A stretch of 64,000 nucleotides of DNA from Alistipes communis (GTDB taxonomy: Bacteria > Bacteroidota > Bacteroidia > Bacteroidales > Rikenellaceae). Shown here one piece after another: positions 57,801 to 64,000 of the stretch. The notes below the pieces were generated by a model. It was given only the letters and a program-made list of their open reading frames with translations. It made no database searches and was not told the origin of the DNA. The DNA lies in assembly GCF_006542665.1 (NCBI RefSeq), contig NZ_AP019735.1, forward strand, positions 1,798,001 to 1,862,000. The letters are read 5' to 3'. Within the stretch, counting starts at the first letter, position 1; every line of letters begins with the position of its first letter. The translations under genes and the position numbers were made by a program.

Positions 57801-58658
57801 ATGGCGACGATAATCAGCGGAAAAGAGTTGTCGGCCTCGATGAAGGCCGAAATGGCGGCGGCGGTGAAGGAGTTCCCCGCCAAATACGGGCGGGCGCCCC
57901 ATCTGGTCGTGGTGCTCGTGGGCGACGATCCGGCCAGCGTGAGCTATGTGACGGGCAAGGCCAAGGCTTCGGCCGAGGTGGGCATTCGCAACACGACGAT
58001 CCGCCGCCCGGCGGAGACGGGCGAGGCGGAGTTGCTGGCGCTGATCGGCGAACTGAACGTCGACGACGGCGTGGACGGGATTCTGGTGCAGCTGCCCCTG
58101 CCGAAGCATATCGACGAGGATCGGGTGATCGCGGCGATCCGCCGCGAGAAGGACGTGGACGGTTTCCATCCGCTCAACGTAGCCAATCTGTGGCTCAAAC
58201 AGCCCTGCACGCTGCCCTGCACGCCGAAAGGAATTATCCGGATGTTGCAGCGGGCAGGTGTGGAGATCGCCGGCAAACGTGCCGTGGTGATCGGCCGCAG
58301 CAATATCGTAGGGCTGCCGGTGGCCAAATTGCTGCTCGACGCCAACGCTACGGTGACGATCGCCCACAGCCGCACGCGAAATCTGCCGGAGGTGACGCGC
58401 GAAGCGGACATCCTGGTCGTGGCGATCGGCCGGCCGCGTTTCGTGACGGCCGACATGGTGCGTCCGGGCGCCGTGGTGATCGACGTGGGGGTCAACCGCG
58501 ATCCCGGGACGGGCAAGCTGTGCGGCGACGTGGACTACGCCGCCGTCGAACCTCTGGCCTCGGTCATCACTCCCGTGCCGGGCGGCGTGGGGCCGATGAC
58601 GATCGCTTGTCTGATGGAGAATACGGTCGAATGTTTCCTGCGTAAAATGGAGCGGTGA
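57801..58658 (+). CDS. folD: methylenetetrahydrofolate dehydrogenase / cyclohydrolase
   Basis: Makes 10-formyl-THF from methylene-THF, the one-carbon donor for PurN and PurH. The 285-aa protein has PHLVVVLVGDDPASVSYVTG, the catalytic Lys in KAKASAEVGI, GILVQLPLPKHIDE, PCTPKGIIRML, VVIGRSNIVGLPVAKLL (NADP site) and PVPGGVGPMTIACLMENT. Last gene of the purine run, ended by a terminator. Confidence 0.97.
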   Translation: MATIISGKELSASMKAEMAAAVKEFPAKYGRAPHLVVVLVGDDPASVSYVTGKAKASAEVGIRNTTIRRPAETGEAELLALIGELNVDDGVDGILVQLPLPKHIDEDRVIAAIRREKDVDGFHPLNVANLWLKQPCTLPCTPKGIIRMLQRAGVEIAGKRAVVIGRSNIVGLPVAKLLLDANATVTIAHSRTRNLPEVTREADILVVAIGRPRFVTADMVRPGAVVIDVGVNRDPGTGKLCGDVDYAAVEPLASVITPVPGGVGPMTIACLMENTVECFLRKMER

Positions 58659-58678
58659 CGCGGCGGACGATCGGAATT

Positions 58679-58714
58679 ACGGGGCTTTCTGCGATTTGCG
58701 GAAGGCCCCGTTTC
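58679..58714 (+). terminator. terminator of the purine operon
   Basis: 14-bp stem ACGGGGCTTTCTGC/GCGGAAGGCCCCGT with 5-nt loop and a short T-run, 20 bp after folD. Confidence 0.75.
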
Positions 58715-58812
58715 GCATCGGGCCTCCGGTCGTCGGGGGATGTTGCGACCTGCCGCAGGGCGGTTCCGGAAGAGGTCGGGCGTTCGGCCGGATTCCGCGG
58801 TGCGCATCGTCG

Positions 58813-59205
58813 TCAGTGTTCCATGTCGTTCAGGTAGATTTCGAGTGCCCGTACCGAAATCTGGATTTCGCGGATGGAGACGCCGAGCGAGCCGATCAGC
58901 GCCAACAGGCCCGCACCGAAGACGTATGCGGCCACGAGCTGCAGCCCGATGTAGAGCAGGAACATCGTCACGACGCACAGGAACAGGCTGGCGATCCCCA
59001 GAATCTGCATGGCGCGGGTCAGGTAGAGCCGCCGCCGCAGGTTGTCGATCTGGGCGGCCGTCAGGTCGGAACGGTGTTGGAGGTATTGCGCTTTGAGCGT
59101 GCGGATCAGCTGGGCGTAGGAGAGAAACCGGTTGGTGTAGGCCAGCAGGATCAGCGAAATGGCGGGAAAGAGCAGCGCGGGGACGGTGAGTGTGAGTTCT
59201 TCCAT
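58813..59205 (-). CDS. DUF2721 membrane protein
   Basis: A 130-aa protein. MEELTLTVPALLFPAISLIL begins the first membrane helix; a basic cytoplasmic stretch (RTLKAQYLQHRSDLTAAQID, LRRRLYLTRAMQIL) follows, then two adjoining helices (ILGIASLFLCVVTMFLLYIG and LVAAYVFGAGLLALIGSLGV) and a short tail EIQISVRALEIYL. The arrangement and length match DUF2721, an uncharacterised inner-membrane family. The MEEL start at 59205 is preferred over one 10 codons upstream that lies at the promoter. Convergent with folD. Confidence 0.82.
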   Translation of the reverse strand: MEELTLTVPALLFPAISLILLAYTNRFLSYAQLIRTLKAQYLQHRSDLTAAQIDNLRRRLYLTRAMQILGIASLFLCVVTMFLLYIGLQLVAAYVFGAGLLALIGSLGVSIREIQISVRALEIYLNDMEH

Positions 59206-59231
59206 AGCGAACGGATTATCGTGTCGTCGAG

Positions 59232-59263
59232 ACAAAGATACGATTAAGCCGAGCGCAATGCAA
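59232..59263 (-). promoter_or_regulatory. promoter of the DUF2721 gene
   Basis: Minus strand TTTG (59263-59260), 20-bp spacer, TATCTTTG (59239-59232): exact consensus, 26 bp before the start. Confidence 0.75.
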
Positions 59264-59267
59264 ATTT

Positions 59268-59298
59268 ATTTGCTTTTTGCCGAGGCGGAGTATCTTTG
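59268..59298 (+). promoter_or_regulatory. divergent promoter toward the phosphodiester glycosidase gene
   Basis: TTTG (59268-59271), 19-bp spacer, TATCTTTG (59291-59298). A second box, TATCTTTA, lies at about 59367. The -33 elements of the two divergent promoters are 4 bp apart. Confidence 0.65.
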
Positions 59299-59434
59299 GT
59301 TTGCGCCTTGGATGCTCTGTCTCGGCATAATCAAGCTTGCGCTTGCTTCTGCGCTCGGATTTTCGTATCTTTACGTCGCGGGACACGGACGGTTCCGGAG
59401 TCTCCGAATATTTTGTAGGAAAATAAGGGTTACG

Positions 59435-60283
59435 ATGAAAACTGCGAAACGAATGAAACGTCTGCTCGGTTGGCTGCTCGTGTGCCTGCCCGTTGCGGCC
59501 GGTGCGCAAAGCGTGCAGGATTCGCTGGCGATCGCCGCGATCCGCTGGGATACCTGCTGCGTGCGGCCGCATCTGGTGGCCGTGCAGGCGCAACTCGAAC
59601 TGTTCGGCGCGCCGCAGGCGATCTCGATGGTCAGGTATGACGCGGGAAGATACCGCACCCGCATCGTACAGCCGGATTCGCTGACGCTTACGTCGGTTTT
59701 GGCCGAGGCGGAGGGGGCCGTGGCGGCCGTGAACGCGGGCTATTTCAATGTGAAGACGCTCGTTCCCTCGACGTTCGTGCGTGTCGGAGGCCGGACGGTC
59801 GCCGCGACCGAAGCTCGGGAAGAGTTCCGCGTCAACGGCGTGGTGGCGATAAAGGGGCGCCGCGTGCGGATCGAACCCTATGTTCCGGCGGACGACGCGC
59901 GGCTCGCGCGGCGTTACCGTGACGCGCTGGCTGCCGGGCCGCTGCTTCTCTGCCGCGGCGAGGCGTTGTCGTATGCCGATCGCGAGGGCGGTTTCTGGGG
60001 CCGGCACCCCCGTTCGGTCGTGGGCGTCACGCGACAGGGCGAGGCGGTGATGATCGTCGTGGACGGCCGTTTCCCGGGGCAGGCGGCGGGTATGACGATC
60101 GGCGAACTGATCTATCTCGTGCGGCAATTGGGGCTGTATTCGGCGCTGAACCTCGACGGCGGCGGTTCGTCGACGCTCTGGTGCGAGGAGGCGGGCGTCG
60201 TGAACCGCCCGTCCGACAACCGGAGGTTCGACCACGAGGGCGAACGGCGCGTCACGAACTGCATCGCGGTGGTGGCGGAGTGA
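59435..60283 (+). CDS. secreted phosphodiester glycosidase-family protein (NAGPA domain)
   Basis: A 282-aa protein with signal peptide (MKTAKRMKRLLGWLLVCLPV, cleavage near AAGAQ; a second ATG lies 6 codons in). The mature part fits the NAGPA / DUF2233 phosphodiester glycosidase fold: AAVNAGYFN, AGPLLLCRGEAL, HPRSVVGVTRQGEAVMIVVD and LNLDGGGSSTLW with VVNRPSD. Members remove a sugar from phosphodiesters such as GlcNAc-1-phosphate esters on the outside of the cell. Substrate here unknown. Single gene from a divergent promoter. Confidence 0.85.
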   Translation: MKTAKRMKRLLGWLLVCLPVAAGAQSVQDSLAIAAIRWDTCCVRPHLVAVQAQLELFGAPQAISMVRYDAGRYRTRIVQPDSLTLTSVLAEAEGAVAAVNAGYFNVKTLVPSTFVRVGGRTVAATEAREEFRVNGVVAIKGRRVRIEPYVPADDARLARRYRDALAAGPLLLCRGEALSYADREGGFWGRHPRSVVGVTRQGEAVMIVVDGRFPGQAAGMTIGELIYLVRQLGLYSALNLDGGGSSTLWCEEAGVVNRPSDNRRFDHEGERRVTNCIAVVAE

Positions 60284-60530
60284 TGCCGCCCTTTCCGATC
60301 GGGAAGCCGAGGCGTTCCGTCGCTTCGGCTTTTCGTCGGATTTCGGAAATGCCCCCCCCCTTCCCGCATCTGCGGAAAGGCGGAAACAGCGTGTTTTCAC
60401 GTGGGGCTGAATGTGCTGTTATCAGCATGTCGATCTGCTTGATGCCGGCTGTGTCCCGGCTTCGTCTCCTCGGTTTTTTAAATTTTGTGAAAAATTACTG
60501 TTAATTTTTTCACATTATCGTTTTTTTTAC
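60284..60530. other. gene-free stretch before pckA
   Basis: Contains a run of nine C (60352-60360) and a weak GCCGG/CCGGC hairpin (60444-60460). No gene seen; with the pckA leader the non-coding gap is about 360 bp. Confidence 0.4.
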
Positions 60531-60538
60531 TAATTTTG
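60531..60538 (+). promoter_or_regulatory. -7 box of pckA
   Basis: TAATTTTG fits TAnnTTTG in an AT-rich block, 105 bp before the start codon. The -33 region is T-rich without a clear TTTG. Confidence 0.5.
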
Positions 60539-60643
60539 CATCGGGAAAAAAGGGACTTGCCGCGAGTGCGGAGCCTTCGTCGGGAGAGTCCCGGGAAATC
60601 CCGGATAGAGTTGGATAAAGAGGTTTTAATAACGAATACAATT

Positions 60644-62248
60644 ATGGACAAAATGGATTTGAAAAAGTACGGCATCACCGGCGTTACGGAGATCGTGTAC
60701 AATCCGTCGTATGACGAGCTGTTCCGCGAGGAGACCAAGAAGGGCCTGCGCGGTTTCGACAAGGGCGTTGTAACCGACATGGGCGCCGTGAACGTGATGA
60801 CCGGCGTCTATACCGGCCGTTCGCCCAAGGACAAGTTCTTCGTGATGGACGAGACGACGAAGGATACCATCTGGTGGACTTCGCCCGAATACAAGAACGA
60901 CAACAAGCCCGTGACGAAGGCTGCATGGAAGGAGTTGAAGAAGCTCGCCGGCCAGGAGCTTTCGGGCAAGAAGCTCTACGTGGTCGATACCTTCTGCGGC
61001 GCCAACGAGAACACGCGCTTGAAGATCCGCTTCATCATGGAGGTGGCCTGGCAGGCACACTTCGTGAAGAACATGTTCATCCGTCCGACCGACGCCGAGC
61101 TGGAGCAGTACGGCGAACCCGACTTCGTGGTGCTCAACGCTTCGAAGGCGAAGGTGAAGAACTACAAGAAGCTGGGTCTGAACTCGGAGACGGCCGTGGT
61201 CTTCAACCTCACGGAGAAGATGCAGGTAATCCTCAACACGTGGTACGGCGGTGAGATGAAGAAGGGCATGTTCTCCTATATGAACTACCTGCTGCCGTTG
61301 AAGGGCATCGCTTCGATGCACTGCTCGGCCAACACCAACGAGAAGGGCGAGACGGCGATCTTCTTCGGTCTGTCGGGTACGGGCAAGACGACCCTCTCGA
61401 CCGATCCCAAACGTCAGCTCATCGGCGACGACGAGCACGGCTGGGACGACGACGGCGTGTTTAACTTCGAGGGCGGCTGCTATGCCAAGGTCATCAATCT
61501 CTCGAAAGAGAACGAGCCCGACATCTGGAACGCTATCCGCCGCAACGCGCTGTTGGAGAACGTGACGGTCGGCCCGAAGGGCAAGATCGATTTCGCCGAC
61601 AAGTCGGTGACCGAGAATACCCGCGTGTCGTATCCGATCTTCCATATCGAGAATATCGTGAAGCCCGTATCGAAGGCTCCGGCCGCCAAGAAGGTGATCT
61701 TCCTCTCGGCCGACGCATTCGGCGTGCTGCCTCCCGTCTCGATCCTCACGCCCGAGCAGACGAAGTACTACTTCCTCTCCGGCTTCACGGCCAAGCTGGC
61801 CGGTACCGAGCGCGGTATCACCGAGCCTACGCCGACCTTCTCGGCCTGCTTCGGCGCAGCCTTCCTGTCGCTGCACCCCACCAAGTACGGCGAGGAACTC
61901 GTTAAGCGCATGAAGAAGTCGGGCGCCAAGGCATATCTCGTGAACACGGGCTGGAACGGTACGGGCAAGCGTATCTCGATCAAGGATACCAGAGGCATCA
62001 TCGACGCCATTCTCGACGGCTCGATCGACAAGGCCAAGACGAAGAAGCTCCCGATCTTCGATTTCGAAATCCCGACCGCACTGCCGGGCGTAGATCCCGC
62101 GATCCTCGATCCGCGCGATACCTACAAGTCGGCTTCGGAGTGGGACGTCAAGGCGAAGGATCTGGCCGAGCGCTTCATCAAGAACTTCGTGAAGTTCACG
62201 GGCAACGACGAGGGCAAGAGCCTCGTGGCTGCCGGTCCGAAGCTCTAA
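60644..62248 (+). CDS. pckA: phosphoenolpyruvate carboxykinase (ATP)
   Basis: Interconverts oxaloacetate and PEP with ATP/ADP; in fermenting Bacteroidales it usually fixes CO2 onto PEP on the way to succinate. The 534-aa protein has TGRSPKDKFFV, LNTWYGGEMKKGMFSYMN (substrate and metal Lys), the kinase-1a P-loop GLSGTGKTTLS at 242-252, IGDDEHGWDDDGVFNFEGGC and GFTAKLAGTERGITEPTPTF. MDKMDLKKYGITG is the family start; the codon use is strongly biased (AAG, CTC), suggesting high expression. Monocistronic. Confidence 0.98.
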   Translation: MDKMDLKKYGITGVTEIVYNPSYDELFREETKKGLRGFDKGVVTDMGAVNVMTGVYTGRSPKDKFFVMDETTKDTIWWTSPEYKNDNKPVTKAAWKELKKLAGQELSGKKLYVVDTFCGANENTRLKIRFIMEVAWQAHFVKNMFIRPTDAELEQYGEPDFVVLNASKAKVKNYKKLGLNSETAVVFNLTEKMQVILNTWYGGEMKKGMFSYMNYLLPLKGIASMHCSANTNEKGETAIFFGLSGTGKTTLSTDPKRQLIGDDEHGWDDDGVFNFEGGCYAKVINLSKENEPDIWNAIRRNALLENVTVGPKGKIDFADKSVTENTRVSYPIFHIENIVKPVSKAPAAKKVIFLSADAFGVLPPVSILTPEQTKYYFLSGFTAKLAGTERGITEPTPTFSACFGAAFLSLHPTKYGEELVKRMKKSGAKAYLVNTGWNGTGKRISIKDTRGIIDAILDGSIDKAKTKKLPIFDFEIPTALPGVDPAILDPRDTYKSASEWDVKAKDLAERFIKNFVKFTGNDEGKSLVAAGPKL

Positions 62249-62990
62249 GCCGGTCTTACCGTTCAGGAGGAGCGAAAGAGTACGCGAAGGGCCGGTTCGA
62301 TCTTCCGCAGACCGCAAGTGTTTGTGTTGTTGGTAGGTGAGAGCGGTTCGGCGGAGGTACGGTTTCCGATAGGGATTTCCGGTTCAGGGAATCGACCTTC
62401 CGCAGGCGGTGCGATCCGCAATCGGTTCGAATCTTCGCGGAGCGGGAACTTCCGTTCCACTCGTTGATCCTCCTAACTATTGAATGCAGGTTGGAAAATC
62501 ATCGGATTTTCCAACCTGCATCCTTTTTATCCGGTCGGGTCGATCGTTCCGGCGGCGGTGCGGATCTTCCGGATGCGGCAGGGCCGGTTCGTCTGGAATC
62601 TTCCGGCGATGCGGTCGGCCGCGACGGCCTTTTACGCGGTTTTGCCTGCCGGCGGCTGCCCGCGCGGCCGGGCGGAGAGGGCGATTCCGGAGTCTCGTGC
62701 GTTGGTTTTGTACGCCGCAATCGGGGATCGCTACTTTTTAAGGGGTGAAAAAGGGGATTTTTTAGGAAATTCCGGGGAATTTCCGTATCATTGTAGATCG
62801 AAAATCCGGAAATGTGGATTCTTCCGGGGATTCACGTTCGGGAAATCTTTCTCGTCGGAGGAGGATGCGCGGCGGTCGCCGGGATGGATTTCGGGGCGGA
62901 GTTCCCGTAACGTGAGTTCGACGTGAATCCATGACGGCGAATCCGCAGGCAAGGTCAACAATTTGTTACGTCGAACTCTCGTTACGTTTT
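62249..62990. other. long gap between pckA and the AraC-family gene
   Basis: 742 bp. Apart from the terminator at 62484-62528, only short overlapping frames are present, none with a known domain or signal. The part after 62750 is lower in GC and may carry the regulator's promoter, but I found no full TTTG/TAnnTTTG pair at a sensible distance. Confidence 0.4.
62484..62528 (+). terminator. intrinsic terminator downstream of pckA
   Basis: 17-bp perfect stem (62484-62500 with 62505-62521), ATCG loop, then CCTTTTTAT. It lies 236 bp after pckA, so pckA mRNA would have a long 3' tail. Confidence 0.85.
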
Positions 62991-63878
62991 ATGGTGAAGC
63001 CCAACAACCTGCGCAAGGTGTCCATCGCCCGGTTGAAGCAGGAGATGCAGGATACGGTTTTTCTGTCGGACGATCTGGCCATTACGACCATCGATTATCT
63101 GCGCAATCCCACGTCGGAGATTCCCGTGTCGCTCGACGGGTTCGCGGCGATGATCATGATGAGCGGGTCGGCGGTGCTCTCCATCGATACCGAGACCTAT
63201 GAAGTCCGGCCCAACATGCTGGTATTCTTCCGTCCCGGCAGCATCATCCGGACGATCCGCTGTTCGTCCGATGCGACGGCCTATCTGGTCGCCTGTTCGA
63301 AGGCGTTCGTCAGCGACATCCAGGTCGATATTTCGGCGTCGCTGCCCATTCACATGCGCTTCGGCCGCAAACCCTGTTTGCAGGTGACCGAACGCGACGT
63401 GGCCGAAATCCGGCAGTTTTTCCAGCTTATCAAGACCGTGATCCAGAGCGATAAGGAGCGGTATCGCAAGGAGATCATCCACACGCTTTTCACGGCGGTT
63501 TTCTATCTGATTACCGAGTTGAACCAGCGCGAGCAGTCGAGCGAGCAGAAGCAGGGCCGCTGCGAAGTGCTTTTCGACCAGTTCATGCAGCTGCTGGGCG
63601 AGTACAACAAGCGGGAGCGGAACGTGAGTTTTTATGCCAGGCAGTTGAACATCACCCCGAAATATCTCTCGTCGGTGGTGAAGGAGGTGAGCGGCAAGAC
63701 GGCGGCCAAGTGGATCGACGAATCGGTCATCCTCGAAGCGAAGTCGTTGCTGAAATATTCGGGCATGAGTATTCAGGAGATCGCCTACCACCTCAATTTC
63801 AGTACGCAGTCCTTCTTCGGAAAGTATTTCAAACAGCATACGGGTACCTCGCCGTCGCGTTACAAGCGCAAGGGGTAA
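62991..63878 (+). CDS. AraC-family transcriptional regulator
   Basis: A 295-aa protein. Residues 1-150 are a cupin-like sensor region (PVSLDGFAAMIMMSGSAVLS, EVRPNMLVFFRPGSIIRTIR). The C-terminal 100 residues are the double-HTH AraC domain: VSFYARQLNITPKYLSSVVK, KTAAKWIDESVILEAKSLLK, and MSIQEIAYHLNFSTQSFFGK followed by HTGTSPSRYKR. This is the common Bacteroidetes single-domain-sensor type; ligand and target are unknown. The MVKPNN start at 62991 is preferred; the frame is open 20 codons further upstream. A strong terminator follows. Confidence 0.9.
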   Translation: MVKPNNLRKVSIARLKQEMQDTVFLSDDLAITTIDYLRNPTSEIPVSLDGFAAMIMMSGSAVLSIDTETYEVRPNMLVFFRPGSIIRTIRCSSDATAYLVACSKAFVSDIQVDISASLPIHMRFGRKPCLQVTERDVAEIRQFFQLIKTVIQSDKERYRKEIIHTLFTAVFYLITELNQREQSSEQKQGRCEVLFDQFMQLLGEYNKRERNVSFYARQLNITPKYLSSVVKEVSGKTAAKWIDESVILEAKSLLKYSGMSIQEIAYHLNFSTQSFFGKYFKQHTGTSPSRYKRKG

Positions 63879-63884
63879 CGACGA

Positions 63885-63926
63885 AGCGCGGGGTTCCGGA
63901 ATCGGGACCCCGCGCTCGCATTTTAT
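63885..63926. terminator. bidirectional terminator
   Basis: 13-bp stem AGCGCGGGGTTCC/GGGACCCCGCGCT (one G-U), 6-nt loop, followed by GCATTTTAT on the plus strand, between convergent genes. Confidence 0.75.
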
Positions 63927-63936
63927 ACGGAGCGGA

Positions 63937-64000
63937 TCAGTCGCGCAGGTAGGCGCCCGTCGCACGCAGTTCGGCGCGCAGCGCCTCCACGTCGAGATCG
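63937..64000 (-). CDS. C-terminal end of a gene cut by the window edge
   Basis: The minus strand reads in from the right edge as DLDVEALRAELRATGAYLRD and a TGA at 63939-63937. Only about 20 residues are visible. The composition (no internal stops, GC-rich third positions, terminator just beyond) supports a real coding end. The family cannot be told. Confidence 0.5.
   Translation of the reverse strand, partial: DLDVEALRAELRATGAYLRD

Noticed and set aside
60352..60360. Run of nine C as a phase-variable tract
   Set aside because: It lies outside any coding region and not between promoter elements, so slippage would have no evident effect. The G8 run at 16134-16141 was rejected for the same reason.

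Overview
The window comes from a GC-rich member of the Bacteroidales, most like Alistipes (Rikenellaceae). The evidence is the high GC content, the many Bacteroidetes-type promoters (TTTG, about 20 bp, then TAnnTTTG), weak or absent Shine-Dalgarno sequences, lipoprotein signal peptides, and marker families such as DUF4290, FadL/OmpP1, DUF5722 and an Fe-S type PurF. The genus is inferred from memory of protein resemblance; no search was run.

Layout. 1-8100: the end of a GH144-like glucanase gene, a LysO-type exporter, then a leftward galactose operon (galK, secreted phosphoesterase, galE, sugar nucleotidyltransferase, galM) and an SDR-type threonine dehydrogenase. 8200-9500: tRNA-Thr and tRNA-Ser, each with its own promoter and terminator, and an HU-like protein. 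9570-10780: an aminotransferase. 10830-14200: an AT-rich accessory patch with small lipoproteins, a zinc-ribbon membrane protein and an IS256-family transposase remnant. 14400-16850: a FadL-like porin, tRNA-Arg and a HAD phosphatase. 16945-18108: a sigma-54 activator without a DNA-binding domain. 18300-23600: DUF4290, a thioredoxin-fold lipoprotein lacking its cysteines, lpxH, thyA, folA and a secreted phosphoesterase. 23690-25918: a DUF5722 lipoprotein.

26211-31124 holds five tightly packed genes for a heterodisulfide-reductase-like complex: two HdrC-like ferredoxins, HdrB, a short HdrA, and a membrane subunit fusing a cytochrome-b-like domain, ferredoxin clusters and two CCG domains. An initiator tRNA follows.

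From 33 to 58.7 kb one strand carries nucleotide synthesis almost without interruption. First come all UMP steps: pyrC, carA, carB, pyrK, pyrD, pyrF, a glutaredoxin-like gene, a GNAT-PyrE fusion, and a PyrB carrying a PyrI-type zinc domain. Then come all IMP genes except purB: purE, K, L, C, F, M, N, H and D, plus folD, which makes the formyl-tetrahydrofolate precursor. A secreted endonuclease/phosphatase-family gene sits between purL and purC. Both halves start with a leader that has a possible leader peptide and an intrinsic terminator, so attenuation by nucleotide supply is likely. An unusual tandem repeat lies just before pyrF.

58.8-64 kb holds a DUF2721 membrane protein, a divergent phosphodiester glycosidase, pckA, an AraC-family regulator and the edge of one more gene. 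The most notable items are the Hdr-like complex, the pyrC attenuator, the two unusual pyr fusions, the pyrF repeat array and the sigma-54 activator lacking HTH.
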